From Rhizobiales bacterium NRL2 (lineage in GTDB: Bacteria > Pseudomonadota > Alphaproteobacteria > Minwuiales > Minwuiaceae): a stretch of 64,000 nucleotides of DNA. The stretch lies in the NCBI GenBank assembly GCA_001664005.1, contig CP016093.1, forward strand, positions 2,487,001-2,551,000. The letters run 5' to 3'. Made by a program: the position numbers and the translations under genes. Within the stretch, counting starts at the first letter, position 1. Each line of letters starts with the position of its first letter. Of this stretch, positions 1 to 10,882 are shown in pieces. The notes below the pieces were generated by a model. That model was not told where the DNA came from, made no database searches, and was given only the letters and a program-made list of their open reading frames with translations.

Positions 1-470
1 CGGAGATCGGCGACAACGTCACGCTCTATCACGACGTCACCCTGGGCGGCGTCGCGCCGTCGGTCGATTCCGCCGCGCAGGTAGGACAGAAGCGGCATCC
101 GACGCTGGAGGACGACGTGATCGTGGGCTCCGGCGCGCAGGTGCTGGGTCCGATCACGGTGCGCAAGGGCGCCCGCGTCGGCGCCAATGCAGTCGTGGTC
201 AAGGAAGTGCCCCCGGGCGTGTCGGTGGTGGGCATCCCCGCGGAAATCGTCGGCAAGTCCAGGCCGAAGCTGGTCGATGACCCGAAAGACGCGCGCCGCG
301 CCTTTGCCGCCTATGGCATGCCCCTGGAAGGCGTCACCAACCCGGTCGACCAGCGCATGAGCGAGATTCTGGACGAGATGGAGCAGCTTCGCGAACGCGT
401 GACCGAGCTGGAAGGACGTCTTGCCGAGCGCGAACCGAAGGTCAGGGTCGTCTCCGGCGGCGAGGACTGA
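1..470 (+). CDS. cysE: Serine O-acetyltransferase, 3' part (5' end outside window)
   Basis: The reading frame is open from the window edge (codons in phase with position 3) to the stop at 468-470. The visible residues form a left-handed beta-helix of hexapeptide repeats with the CysE signatures [22 protein letters not shown] and [20 protein letters not shown]. The family transfers acetyl from acetyl-CoA to serine, the first step of cysteine synthesis. The C-terminal tail of about 70 residues after the helix is predicted to be a short coiled coil. It lies 13 bases upstream of two cysteine desulfurase genes, so cysteine supply and sulfur mobilisation are probably co-transcribed. Only the N-terminal half is missing. 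Confidence 0.92.
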   Translation, partial: EIGDNVTLYHDVTLGGVAPSVDSAAQVGQKRHPTLEDDVIVGSGAQVLGPITVRKGARVGANAVVVKEVPPGVSVVGIPAEIVGKSRPKLVDDPKDARRAFAAYGMPLEGVTNPVDQRMSEILDEMEQLRERVTELEGRLAEREPKVRVVSGGED

Positions 471-483
471 TAAACCCCCGCAT

Positions 484-1593
484 ATGCGGACTGATTTCCA
501 TTATCTGGACTGCAACGCCACCGCGCCGCTTCGTCCCGAAGCGCAGTCGGCGATGGCATCCGCCATGGCGGTTTCCGGCAACCCTTCCAGCGTCCACGGA
601 CCGGGCCGCGCCGCACGGGCGGTGATCGAGCGCGCGCGGGAGCAGGTCGCGGCGATGGTCGGGGTTCCGGCCGCGGCGGTGCATTTCACGGCGAGCGGCA
701 CCGAGGCGAACAACTGGGCGCTGGCCTCTTCCGGCCGGGCGCCGCTGGCCATGGCGAGTTCCCACGATTCCGTCCTGCGGGCGGTGGAGCGCGCGGGCGG
801 CGAAATCCTCGCGGTCGACGGTCACGGCCTTCTCGACCCGGCGGAACTCGGCCGGGCGATGGACGAGGCGGACCTTGCCATCGTCTCGGTTGTGGCGGTG
901 AACAACGAGACCGGCGTGATCCAGCCGCTGGCCGCGATCGCGGAGATATGCCGGGACCGTGGGGCGCTCCTTCACATCGACGCCGTGCAGGCGCCGGGCC
1001 GGATCGACATGACCGCGATCGCAAGCGCCGGCGACCTGATCAGCCTCTCCGCCCACAAGCTGGGCGGACCGGCGGGGGCCGGCGCGCTGCTGGTGCGCGA
1101 GAGGCTGGACCTGGATCCCCTGATAGTCGGCGGCGGGCAGGAGAAGCGGCGGCGCGCGGGCACCGAGAATCTGATTGGCATCGCGGGCTTCGGCGCGGCC
1201 GCCGAGGCCGTGGCGCAGGAAGCCGGCGAAGCGGCGCGTCTCGCAACATTACGGGACAGGCTCGAGCGCCGCTTGAGCGACGTTTGTGAAGCGGCTGAAA
1301 TCATAGGCCGAAGTGCCGAACGTGCGCCCAACACGACCTGCGTCCGGATGCCCGGCGTGCCGGCGGAAACCCAACTCATGGCGCTCGATCTGGCCGGGGT
1401 GGCGACAAGCGCCGGGGCCGCTTGCAGCTCGGGCAAGGTCCAGCCCTCCCACGTGCTCCGGGCGATGGGCTTCGACGAAGAGGCGGCGGGCGAGGCCATC
1501 CGCATTTCCACCGGCTGGACCACGACGGAGGCCGACATCGACGCCCTGCTGGCGGCCTGGGAAGCGCTCTGGCGGCGGAAGACGGCGGCATGA
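484..1593 (+). CDS. Cysteine desulfurase (NifS/IscS-like), copy 1
   Basis: A PLP-dependent class V aminotransferase fold of 369 residues. The Schiff-base lysine is K192 in SAHKLGGPAG, and the catalytic cysteine is C314 in SAGAACSSGKV, inside a long loop as in group I NifS/IscS enzymes. It would remove sulfur from L-cysteine as an enzyme-bound persulfide for Fe-S or thiolation pathways. The ATG at 484 was chosen because the LDCNATAPL start of the family follows it; an in-frame start at 421 would overlap cysE. Its stop overlaps the next gene by 4 bases (ATGA). It differs clearly from copy 2, so it is not a recent duplication. Confidence 0.9.
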   Translation: MRTDFHYLDCNATAPLRPEAQSAMASAMAVSGNPSSVHGPGRAARAVIERAREQVAAMVGVPAAAVHFTASGTEANNWALASSGRAPLAMASSHDSVLRAVERAGGEILAVDGHGLLDPAELGRAMDEADLAIVSVVAVNNETGVIQPLAAIAEICRDRGALLHIDAVQAPGRIDMTAIASAGDLISLSAHKLGGPAGAGALLVRERLDLDPLIVGGGQEKRRRAGTENLIGIAGFGAAAEAVAQEAGEAARLATLRDRLERRLSDVCEAAEIIGRSAERAPNTTCVRMPGVPAETQLMALDLAGVATSAGAACSSGKVQPSHVLRAMGFDEEAAGEAIRISTGWTTTEADIDALLAAWEALWRRKTAA

Positions 1594-2738
1594 CAAGGCC
1601 CGTCTATCTGGATCATCACGCCACCACGCCGGTCGATCCGGACGTGCTGCAGGAGATGCTGCCCTGGTTCACCGAACGGCCGGGCAATCCCCATTCGCGT
1701 CATCACGAGCACGGCTGGGACGCGGAGGCCGCCGTGGATCTCGCCCGCACCGAGATCGCGCGGCTGCTCAACGCCGCCGACGAGGCGGTTGTCTTCACCA
1801 GCGGCGCGACCGAGGCCAACAACTGGGCGCTCAAGGGTGCTGCACGGGTTCTGCCCGAAGGCCGGCGGCGCATTGTCGTCTCGGCGATCGAGCATCCCTG
1901 CGTGCTGGAAAGCGCGCGCGCCCTGGCGGCGGAGGGCTTCGACGTCACCGAACTGGCTGTCGACGCCGGCGGCGGCGTCGGGCCCGACAAGGTGGCCGCC
2001 GAACTGGCGAAGGGCGATGTCGGCCTGGTTTCCGTGATGCTCGCCAACAACGAGATCGGCGCGATCCAGCCCGTCGCCGGAATCGCGCGGCAATGCCGGG
2101 AGGCTGGCGCGTGGATGCATTGCGACGCCGCCCAGGCCGTGGGCCGCATACCGGTCGACTTCGAACGTCTCGGCGTCGACATGCTGAGCCTCACCGCGCA
2201 CAAGTTCTACGGGCCGAAAGGCATCGGCGCGCTGATCCTGTCGGAGCGGGCCATGGCCGATCTGCCGCCGCTGCTCCACGGAGGCGGGCAGCAGGAGGGC
2301 CGCCGGTCGGGCACGGTGCCCACGCCGCTGGCGGTGGGCTTCGGCGCGGCTGCGCGCGTCGCGGCCGGGAACATGGCCGACGACCGCCGCCGCATCGCCA
2401 CCCTGCGCAACACGCTCTGGGCGGGGCTCAGGGAAACCACCGAAGGCGTGCACCTCAATGGCGGCGAGGTCATGCGCCTGCCGGGCAACCTCAATTTCCG
2501 CATTGATGGCGCCGACGCCGACGACGTCATCCGGGAAGCGCCGGAGATCGCCGTATCGACGGGCTCGGCCTGCTCGTCGGTCTTGTCCGCGCCCTCCCAC
2601 GTTCTGGCGGCGATCGGATTGACGGAAGCGGAAATCCGTTCCTCGATCAGGATCGGCATCGGCCGGCCGACGACCGAGGCTGATATCGAAATCGCCATCG
2701 TCGCGCTGGCAGAGGCGATCCGGAAGGCGAGAACATGA
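1590..2738 (+). CDS. Cysteine desulfurase (IscS-like), copy 2
   Basis: A second PLP-dependent cysteine desulfurase of 382 residues. It has YLDHHATTPVD near the N-terminus, the PLP lysine K205 in LTAHKFYGPKG, the GGGQQEGRRSGT motif and the active-site cysteine C328 in STGSACSS. The protein is closer to canonical IscS in its motifs than copy 1. Translation is probably coupled at both ends: its ATG overlaps the stop of copy 1, and its stop overlaps the ATG of the ferredoxin gene. No scaffold gene (iscU/sufU) or iscR lies in the window, so the acceptor of the sulfur is unknown. Confidence 0.92.
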   Translation: MTRPVYLDHHATTPVDPDVLQEMLPWFTERPGNPHSRHHEHGWDAEAAVDLARTEIARLLNAADEAVVFTSGATEANNWALKGAARVLPEGRRRIVVSAIEHPCVLESARALAAEGFDVTELAVDAGGGVGPDKVAAELAKGDVGLVSVMLANNEIGAIQPVAGIARQCREAGAWMHCDAAQAVGRIPVDFERLGVDMLSLTAHKFYGPKGIGALILSERAMADLPPLLHGGGQQEGRRSGTVPTPLAVGFGAAARVAAGNMADDRRRIATLRNTLWAGLRETTEGVHLNGGEVMRLPGNLNFRIDGADADDVIREAPEIAVSTGSACSSVLSAPSHVLAAIGLTEAEIRSSIRIGIGRPTTEADIEIAIVALAEAIRKART

Positions 2739-3067
2739 TCACGGTTCACTTCATCGACGCGAAGGGCAGGCGGGTGACGGTCGAGGCGAAGCCGGGCGAT
2801 TCCGTGCTCGACGTGGCGCATGCCAACGACATCGACATCGAAGGGGCCTGCGAGGGCTGCATGGCCTGTTCGACCTGCCACGTCATCGTCGCCGATCCGT
2901 GGTTCGACCGCCTGCCAGACCCGAAGGAGGAGGAGGAGGACATGCTGGATCTCGCCTTCGATCTGCAGGAGACGTCCCGTCTCGGCTGTCAGATCCTGCT
3001 CACCGAAGAACTCGACGGTATCGAGTTCCATCTGCCGCGCGCCACGCGCAACCTGCTGATCGGATGA
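2735..3067 (+). CDS. fdx: [2Fe-2S] ferredoxin, adrenodoxin/ISC type
   Basis: A 110-residue ferredoxin with cluster ligands C39, C45, C48 and C84, which is the Cx5Cx2CxnC spacing of ISC-type Fdx. C42 is an extra cysteine within the loop. The acidic run EEEED at residues 65-69 resembles the acidic partner-binding surface of adrenodoxins. It would pass single electrons to Fe-S assembly or to oxygenases. The start ATG overlaps the stop of the upstream cysteine desulfurase, and its stop overlaps the tenA start, which supports membership in one operon. The 5-cysteine loop is common in alphaproteobacterial FdxB proteins. Confidence 0.93.
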   Translation: MITVHFIDAKGRRVTVEAKPGDSVLDVAHANDIDIEGACEGCMACSTCHVIVADPWFDRLPDPKEEEEDMLDLAFDLQETSRLGCQILLTEELDGIEFHLPRATRNLLIG

Positions 3068-3726
3068 GCCTGTTCCAGCGGTTGAAGGCCGCAGCCGGCG
3101 ACGACTGGCGCGACTATGTCGAGCACGGCTTCGTCCGCGGCATGGCCGACGGCACGCTGCCCGAGCGCGCATTTCGCCACTATCTGGTTCAGGACTATCT
3201 GTTCCTGATCCACTTCGCGCGGGCCTATGCGCTCGCCGTCTACAAGTCCGATAGCCTGGCCGAGATGCGAGCGGCCGGCGAGGTCATGAACGGCATCCTC
3301 GACACCGAGATGAAGCTCCACGTGGACTACTGCGCCGGTTTCGGCATCACGCCCGAGGAAATGGAGCGCGCGCCCGAGGATGTCGCCACCATGGCCTATA
3401 CCCGCTATGTGCTGGAAGTCGGGCTGCAGGGTGACGTGCTGGACCTGCATGCCGCACTCAGCCCCTGCGTCATCGGCTATGGCGAGATCGGCCGCAGGCT
3501 GGCGGACGATCCGGCGACGAAACGCGAAGGCAATCCCTACCTCTCCTGGATCGAGATGTATGCTGGCCAGGAGTATCAGGAGGTGATGCAGGGCGCGCTG
3601 GCCCATCTGGACCGGCTTGGCGAACAGAGGCTGACCGAGGCCCGCTTCGACCGTCTGGCCACCGTGTTCGCCCAGGCGACGCGGCTGGAGAGCGCTTTCT
3701 GGCAGATGGGGCTGGACGCGGCCTGA
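3064..3726 (+). CDS. tenA: TenA family thiaminase II / aminopyrimidine aminohydrolase
   Basis: An all-helical TenA protein of 220 residues. Residues matching the Bacillus TenA active site are in place: D44, Y112, nucleophile C135 in SPCVIGYGE, Y139, and E209 near the C-terminus. The family hydrolyses degraded thiamine pyrimidines so that HMP can be salvaged. The ATG at 3064 overlaps the ferredoxin stop by 4 bases. No other thiamine genes are present here, so the operon link is to sulfur metabolism instead of a thiamine cluster. TenA members without thiaminase activity exist, but this one keeps the cysteine typical of TenA_C. Confidence 0.88.
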   Translation: MSLFQRLKAAAGDDWRDYVEHGFVRGMADGTLPERAFRHYLVQDYLFLIHFARAYALAVYKSDSLAEMRAAGEVMNGILDTEMKLHVDYCAGFGITPEEMERAPEDVATMAYTRYVLEVGLQGDVLDLHAALSPCVIGYGEIGRRLADDPATKREGNPYLSWIEMYAGQEYQEVMQGALAHLDRLGEQRLTEARFDRLATVFAQATRLESAFWQMGLDAA

Positions 3727-3753
3727 TCGAAACAACGGGGAGGGGGAGGGAAG

Positions 3754-4545
3754 ATGCCCTTTGCGAAGATCCGGGATCTGGACATCCATTACGAGCAGGC
3801 CGGCGAAGGGCCGGACATGCTGGTCATCAGCGGCACCGGGGGCGATTTGCGCCGCCATCCCAATGCGATGGACAGCCCGCTTACGAAGCGTTTCCGGGTC
3901 ACCAGCTACGACCAGCGCGGACTTGGGCAGACGACCAAGCCCGAGGACGGCTACACAATGGCCAACTACGCCGAGGACGCCGGGGCGCTGATGGATCATC
4001 TGGGTCTCGCGCCCTGTCCGGTGTTGGGCATTTCCTTCGGCGGCATGGTCGCCCAGAACCTGGCGGCGCGGTATCCGCAGAAGATCAGCCGTCTTGCGCT
4101 CTACTGCACCTCCCCCGGCGGCGCGGGCGGCGCGTCCTATCCGCTGCACGAGCTGCCCGAGGCCGATCAGGAGACCGCCTTCCGGCGCATGATGAAACTT
4201 TCCGACAGCCGGGTGACGGACGACTGGTTCGACACCGACGCTGCCGAAGTCCTGCGCAAGCGTGCCGACAAGTCCGAGTTCGCCGGCGAGGAGGGTTTCC
4301 TGCGCGGCGCGCGTGGCCAGATCCAGGCCCGCGCCGGGCACGATTGCTGGGAGGCCCTGGCCGGCCTGCCCATGCCGGTCCATCTGGCGGGCGGGCTGCA
4401 CGACCAGATTGCGCTGCCGGAAACGATGCGGCGCATGGCCGAGCGGATCCCAGAAGCCGAACTGAAGCTCTATGACGGCGGGCACCTGTTCTTCATCGGA
4501 GACCCGCAGCCCTACAGGGACCTGATCGAATTCCTTGAGCGGTAG
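3754..4545 (+). CDS. Alpha/beta hydrolase
   Basis: A 263-residue alpha/beta hydrolase fold protein. The nucleophile elbow is GISFGG with S94, the acid is D217 in GLHDQIA, and the histidine is H244 in DGGHLFF, so the triad is complete. It resembles the 3-oxoadipate enol-lactonase and haloperoxidase-like branch, but the substrate cannot be deduced. A good Shine-Dalgarno sequence (GGGGAGGGGGAGG) sits just before the ATG. It lies 27 bases after tenA on the same strand and may be read through from that operon. The next gene is convergent. Confidence 0.82.
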   Translation: MPFAKIRDLDIHYEQAGEGPDMLVISGTGGDLRRHPNAMDSPLTKRFRVTSYDQRGLGQTTKPEDGYTMANYAEDAGALMDHLGLAPCPVLGISFGGMVAQNLAARYPQKISRLALYCTSPGGAGGASYPLHELPEADQETAFRRMMKLSDSRVTDDWFDTDAAEVLRKRADKSEFAGEEGFLRGARGQIQARAGHDCWEALAGLPMPVHLAGGLHDQIALPETMRRMAERIPEAELKLYDGGHLFFIGDPQPYRDLIEFLER

Positions 4546-4555
4546 CGCCGTGGTT

Positions 4556-5401
4556 TCAGGCCGGTATCAGCGTCGCCATCAACGCGTAGTGATCGGACAG
4601 GGGAACATGGCGGCCAGAGGGCAGGGGAACGGCCGGCTCGGTCAGGATATGGGCGGTTTCCACCCGAAGCGACGGCGCCGCGTCCTTCATGAAGATCAGG
4701 TCGATGTCATGCGCGGGCCCGCCCGGCGCGCTGACGGCGATCGGATTGTCCAGCGACCATGTCCGCACGCCGGCGTCGTCATGGGCGTCGGCCGTCTCGC
4801 GCAGGTCGCGCCAGCCGCGCGCCGTGGCGACACCATGTCCTGCGGGCTCGCTGGCGAGGCTGAGGTTGAAATCGCCGCCGAGCAGCTTCAGGCCACCGCC
4901 GCTGCTTTCCAGCAGATCGAGCGCCTGCCCGACTTCCTCGGCCCGCAGGCCGGGAGCCTTGCGCCGGATGCCTTCACGTCCTCTTCCGTCATAGCTGGCG
5001 TGCAGGTTGCCCACCCGCGCCGGGCCGAGCGGGGTTTCCACGTCGATGCGCATGGCCCCCTTGCGCGCGACGACGGTCTCGACCCAGTCCAGCGCCCGGA
5101 ACCGCACCACCGCCAGCCCGTCCGAGGGCCAGTCCCGGCGCACCAGGACGCAAAGCCCCGTGTCCGCGCTCCTCTCCGCCGCCGCATGCAGACGGAACCC
5201 GCTGACCCCGCCGAGGGCGGCGCGCACGCTGTGGTGATAGGCTTCCTGGATCAGCCAGATGTCGATGCCGGGCGCGTTGGCGCTCAGCGCCTCGACAATG
5301 CGGGGCAGACGGCGCCCGGCGTGGGCAACCGCGTCCACGAGGGGAACGCCGCCCGCCCGCAGACGGGCAAGACCGATATTGAAAGTGGCAATGCGGAGCA
5401 T
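4556..5401 (-). CDS. Endonuclease/exonuclease/phosphatase family protein
   Basis: A 281-residue protein of the EEP (DNase I-like) superfamily. It starts MLRIATFNIG with the conserved N8, has E53 in WLIQEAY, then GGDFNLS and the terminal SDHYALMATL histidine motif. These are the metal-binding and catalytic positions of Mg-dependent phosphodiesterases. The substrate could be DNA, a nucleotide or a phospholipid head group; nothing in the sequence decides it. There is no signal peptide. It converges with the alpha/beta hydrolase gene (10-base gap) and is divergent from dnaK, whose promoter region lies between them. Confidence 0.8.
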   Translation of the reverse strand: MLRIATFNIGLARLRAGGVPLVDAVAHAGRRLPRIVEALSANAPGIDIWLIQEAYHHSVRAALGGVSGFRLHAAAERSADTGLCVLVRRDWPSDGLAVVRFRALDWVETVVARKGAMRIDVETPLGPARVGNLHASYDGRGREGIRRKAPGLRAEEVGQALDLLESSGGGLKLLGGDFNLSLASEPAGHGVATARGWRDLRETADAHDDAGVRTWSLDNPIAVSAPGGPAHDIDLIFMKDAAPSLRVETAHILTEPAVPLPSGRHVPLSDHYALMATLIPA

Positions 5402-5420
5402 TTATCTCGCTCTGTGCTCG

Positions 5421-5450
5421 GGTTGCGGCCCGTGGCGGCTGATCCTATAT
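5421..5450 (+). promoter_or_regulatory. Putative heat-shock (sigma-32) promoter of dnaK
   Basis: GGTTG at 5421-5425 is followed after 18 bases by CCTATAT at 5444-5450. The alphaproteobacterial sigma-32 pattern is CTTG, 17-18 bases, CYTATNT; the -10 part matches fully and the -35 part in three of four bases. The site is about 130 bases upstream of dnaK, in the only spacer that could hold its promoter. Confidence 0.5.
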
Positions 5451-5581
5451 ACCGTTGCGACCATAGGGTGGTTTTGAGTCGCTTTTGTCACACCGCCCGC
5501 GACAACCTGCAAATCGAACCGTAAGGGGATGCGCGCGGCGCCTGATGGGCCAAGCGCATCGGCCAGAAATGAGAGGCATGA

Positions 5582-7519
<1,938 letters not shown>

Positions 7520-7535
7520 CCGACTCCAGACGAAA

Positions 7536-7562
7536 GGGACGGCCCGCCTCGCGGGCCGTCCC
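7536..7562 (+). terminator. Perfect 12-bp hairpin between dnaK and dnaJ
   Basis: GGGACGGCCCGC at 7536-7547 pairs completely with GCGGGCCGTCCC at 7551-7562 around a 3-base loop. No T-run follows, so this is not a classic intrinsic terminator. It may lower dnaJ expression relative to dnaK by partial termination or by protecting the dnaK mRNA 3' end. Confidence 0.6.
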
Positions 7563-7595
7563 GATTCTGGACCACTGGGAGGGGCTGGCGACTAG

Positions 7596-8735
7596 ATGGC
7601 GAAGACGGACTACTACGAGATGCTCGGCGTCGCCCGCGATATCGACGCGAGCGAACTGAAGCGCGCCTACCGCAAGAAGGCGATGCAGTATCACCCGGAC
7701 CGCAATCCGGGCGATCAGGATGCCGAGCAGAAGTTCAAGGAACTCTCCGAAGCCTATGACGTGCTGCGCGATCCGGAGAAGCGCGCGGCCTATGACCGGT
7801 TCGGCCACGCGGCGTTCGAGGGCGGCGGCTTCGGCGGGCAGCAGTCGGGCGCGGACTTCGCGCACTCCTTCTCCGACATCTTCGACGACCTGTTCGGCGA
7901 GTTCATGGGCGGCCGCCGCGGCCCGCGGGGCGGCCCGGCCCGCGGCGACGACCTGCGCTACAATCTCGAGATCACGCTGGACGACGCCTTCATCGGCAAG
8001 CAGGTGCAGATCACCGTGCCGACGACCGTTGCCTGCGGCAGCTGCGCCGGTTCAGGCGCCAAGCCGGGAACATCGCCGGTGCAATGCACCGCCTGCCAGG
8101 GCGCCGGCCGGGTCCGCATGCAGCAGGGCTTCTTCATGATCGAGCGGACCTGCCCTCAGTGCGGCGGTCAGGGCCAGGTCATTTCCGATCCGTGCGACGA
8201 CTGCTCCGGCCGCGGCGTGATGCATGAGGACAAGACCCTCTCGGTGAACATTCCCGCCGGCGTCGAGGACGGCACGCGGATCCGCCTGACGGCCGAAGGC
8301 GCGGCCGGCGCCCGGGGCGGACCGGCCGGCGATCTCTACATCTTCCTTTCGATTGCGCCGCATCCGATCTTCGACCGCGAGGGGCGCAATCTGCATTGCC
8401 GCGTACCGATTCCCATGACCTCGGCCGCGCTCGGCGGCACGGTGGAGGTGCCGACCATCGATGGGGGCCGGGCCAAGGTGAACATTCCCGCCGGCACCCA
8501 GAACGGCCGGCAGTTCCGGCTCAAGGGCAAGGGCATGCCGCAGCTCCGCGGCGGCGTCTTCGGCGATCTCTATATCCAGACCCAGGTCGAGGTGCCGGTG
8601 AATCTGACCAAACGCCAGAAGGAACTGCTGCAGGAATTCGAGAAGGCCGGCGACGGGCACAGCCAGTCGAACAATCCGGAATCGGAGGGGTTCCTGGGCA
8701 AGGTCAAGGAATTCTGGTCGGATCTGACGGACTGA
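7596..8735 (+). CDS. dnaJ: Chaperone DnaJ (Hsp40)
   Basis: A type I DnaJ of 379 residues. The J domain carries HPD at residues 33-35. A Gly/Phe-rich stretch follows, then the zinc domain with four CxxCxGxG repeats ([32 protein letters not shown]) and the C-terminal substrate-binding domains. It delivers clients to DnaK and stimulates its ATPase. A GGGAGGGG Shine-Dalgarno-like run precedes the ATG. Its position directly downstream of dnaK is the usual arrangement. Confidence 0.97.
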   Translation: MAKTDYYEMLGVARDIDASELKRAYRKKAMQYHPDRNPGDQDAEQKFKELSEAYDVLRDPEKRAAYDRFGHAAFEGGGFGGQQSGADFAHSFSDIFDDLFGEFMGGRRGPRGGPARGDDLRYNLEITLDDAFIGKQVQITVPTTVACGSCAGSGAKPGTSPVQCTACQGAGRVRMQQGFFMIERTCPQCGGQGQVISDPCDDCSGRGVMHEDKTLSVNIPAGVEDGTRIRLTAEGAAGARGGPAGDLYIFLSIAPHPIFDREGRNLHCRVPIPMTSAALGGTVEVPTIDGGRAKVNIPAGTQNGRQFRLKGKGMPQLRGGVFGDLYIQTQVEVPVNLTKRQKELLQEFEKAGDGHSQSNNPESEGFLGKVKEFWSDLTD

Positions 8736-8760
8736 CCGGCGTGAGGGAAGGGCCCGGCCA

Positions 8761-9087
8761 ATGAGCCAGAACAGCGACATACTCGATCGCCTTCATGCTG
8801 TGGCCGAAGAACGGAAGAGTGCCGATCCATCGACGTCCTATGTCGCGAAGCTGCACGCGAAGGGCGTCGGCAAGATCGCCCAGAAAGTCGGCGAGGAAGG
8901 GGTCGAAACCGCACTCGCCGCCGTCTCGGAAGGGCGTGAGAAGGTCATCGGGGAAAGCGCGGACCTGATTTTCCACCTTGTGGTCCTGTGGTCGCATCTG
9001 GGAATCACGCCCGGCGAGGTGCTGGAAGCCCTGGCCGCGCGAGAGGGCGTGTCGGGGCTTGCCGAGAAGGCGGCCCGCGGGGAATAG
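8761..9087 (+). CDS. hisE: Phosphoribosyl-ATP pyrophosphatase
   Basis: A 108-residue all-alpha MazG-like pyrophosphatase with the HisE motifs SYVAKLHAKG, KVGEEGVET and ESADLIFHLVVLW, whose acidic residues bind magnesium. It hydrolyses PR-ATP to PR-AMP in the second step of histidine synthesis. It stands alone between dnaJ and a HIT gene, not beside the other his genes. It begins 25 bases after dnaJ and may share its transcript. Confidence 0.93.
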   Translation: MSQNSDILDRLHAVAEERKSADPSTSYVAKLHAKGVGKIAQKVGEEGVETALAAVSEGREKVIGESADLIFHLVVLWSHLGITPGEVLEALAAREGVSGLAEKAARGE

Positions 9088-9123
9088 TCGGGCCGGTTCG
9101 CGGATATCGGGAGGGAAGCGGTC

Positions 9124-9492
9124 GTGGCCTATGACAGGGACAATATCTTCGCGAAGATCCTGCGCGGCGAACTGCCGTGCTCGAAGCGTCACGAAACCGA
9201 ATGGGCGCTGGCCTTCGACGACATCGCGCCCAAGACACCGGTCCATGTTCTGGTGGTCCCGAAAGGCGAGTATGTCGATTTCAACGATTTCACGGCCAGG
9301 GCGACTTCCGAGGAACAGGCCGGCTTCTGGCAGGCCGTGAAGGAGACGGCGGAAATCTGCGGCGTCGGCGGCGAGGGTTTTCGTCTGACCACCAACAACG
9401 GCGAGGTCGCCGGGCAGATCGTCTTCCACTTCCACGTTCACATCTTCGGCGGACGGCCGCTCGGCCGCATGGTGCGCTCCAGCGACGGCTGA
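9124..9492 (+). CDS. HIT family nucleotide hydrolase (HinT-like)
   Basis: A 122-residue histidine-triad protein. The motif HFHVHIFGG places the triad histidines at H102, H104 and H106, and the N-terminal IFAKILRGELP is the family start. HinT-type enzymes cleave AMP-lysine and other purine phosphoramidates. The start is GTG at 9124, preceded by GGGAGG. It follows hisE by 36 bases on the same strand, a common alphaproteobacterial pairing. Confidence 0.9.
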   Translation: MAYDRDNIFAKILRGELPCSKRHETEWALAFDDIAPKTPVHVLVVPKGEYVDFNDFTARATSEEQAGFWQAVKETAEICGVGGEGFRLTTNNGEVAGQIVFHFHVHIFGGRPLGRMVRSSDG

Positions 9493-9499
9493 ACGGCGC

Positions 9500-10882
9500 G
9501 TGAAACCGCGTCTCAACCACCTGCTGGTCCTGCCGTTCCTGCTGGGCGCGGCGGCGATACTGATGCTGCCCGCGGCGGTGATGCCGCCCCAGGCCGCCAT
9601 GGGCGGCGCCCTGGCCCTGGCCGCCGTCGGGTTCTGGGCCACGGGCGCGCTGCCGGAATACGTGACGGCGCTGATCTTCTTCCTCATCGCCATGGTCTTC
9701 GGGATCGCCGAGGCGCCTGCAGTCTTTTCCGGTTTCGCCGCCGGCGCCTTCTGGCTGCTCTTCGGCGGCATGATCCTGGGCACGGCGGTCGGCAAGACGG
9801 GTCTGGGTGCGCGGCTGGCCCGTTCGATGGCGCGACGGATGGGGGTTTCCTACACTGGCGTGCTGGTCGGTATCGTCGGCGTCGCCCTCGCGCTGTCCTT
9901 CCTCATGCCCTCGGCGACGGGCCGGGCGGTGCTGCTGATTCCGGTCGCGGTCAGCCTGGCCGCCGTCTTCGGTTTTGCGCCGGGCAGCCGCGGCGGCAAC
10001 GGGATCGCCATTGCGGCGGCCCTCGGCGCGGTCATACCCGGCTTCGGCATCCTGCCCGCCAACGTGCCGAACCTCGTTCTGGCCGGTGCGGCCGACACCA
10101 TCCACGGCCTGAAGCTGAACTATGGCGAGTTCCTGCTGCTGCATTTCCCGGTGCTCGGGCTCTGCAAGGCGATCGCCATCGTGGTCGTCGTGCGGACGCT
10201 GTTCCCCGACCGCATGCCGGACGATCCGGCGGCGGACGAGGAACTCGGGCCGCCCAGCCGCGAGGAATGGCGGCTCGCGCTGATCCTTGCCGGTGCCCTG
10301 GCGCTCTGGGCGACGGACTTCGCCCATGGCGTCTCGCCGGCATGGGTGGCGCTGGGCGGCGGCGTGCTCTGCCTGCTGCCGAGGATCGGCATGATCCCGA
10401 CCGAGAAGCTGGGAGAAGCCGTGCAGATCCGGCCGCTCATCTACATCGCCGGTGTTCTCTCGCTGGGCGCGGTCGTGACCTCGACGGGCTTCGCCGACCG
10501 GATGGCCGCCGCCTTCCTCACGGTGGCCGGGCTGACGCCGGGCGCGGGCGCGGCGAACATCGCCACGCTGACCGGCGCGCAGATCCTCACCAGCTTTCTG
10601 GGTACCGCGCCGACCGTGCCGGCGGTCTGGACGCCGCTGGCCGACGAACTCGCCGGCGCCACGGGGCTGCCGGTCCGGACCGTGCTGATGACCCAGGTGC
10701 TGGCCTATTCGACCGTCATCCTGCCCTACCAGGTGCCGCCGGTCGTGGTGGCGCTGCAACTCGCCGGCGTGCCGATGGCGAAGGCCGTACGCGCGGTGCT
10801 GGCGCTGGCGGCGGTGACGCTGCTGGTGCTGCTGCCGCTGGACCTGCTGTGGTGGTCCGTGCTTGGACTGCTGGATGGCTGA
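9500..10882 (+). CDS. SLC13/DASS-type anion transporter
   Basis: A 460-residue integral membrane protein with about a dozen hydrophobic segments. Its overall pattern and motifs such as GMILGTAVGKTGL, SATGRAVLL and FLGTAPTVPAVW resemble divalent anion:sodium symporters of the SLC13 (DASS) family, with the two half-site SNT/SAT-like motifs in each repeat. The transported anion (dicarboxylate, sulfate or other) cannot be told. The start is GTG at 9500, eight bases after the HIT gene stop. The 3' end overlaps the next gene by 8 bases. Confidence 0.72.
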   Translation: MKPRLNHLLVLPFLLGAAAILMLPAAVMPPQAAMGGALALAAVGFWATGALPEYVTALIFFLIAMVFGIAEAPAVFSGFAAGAFWLLFGGMILGTAVGKTGLGARLARSMARRMGVSYTGVLVGIVGVALALSFLMPSATGRAVLLIPVAVSLAAVFGFAPGSRGGNGIAIAAALGAVIPGFGILPANVPNLVLAGAADTIHGLKLNYGEFLLLHFPVLGLCKAIAIVVVVRTLFPDRMPDDPAADEELGPPSREEWRLALILAGALALWATDFAHGVSPAWVALGGGVLCLLPRIGMIPTEKLGEAVQIRPLIYIAGVLSLGAVVTSTGFADRMAAAFLTVAGLTPGAGAANIATLTGAQILTSFLGTAPTVPAVWTPLADELAGATGLPVRTVLMTQVLAYSTVILPYQVPPVVVALQLAGVPMAKAVRAVLALAAVTLLVLLPLDLLWWSVLGLLDG

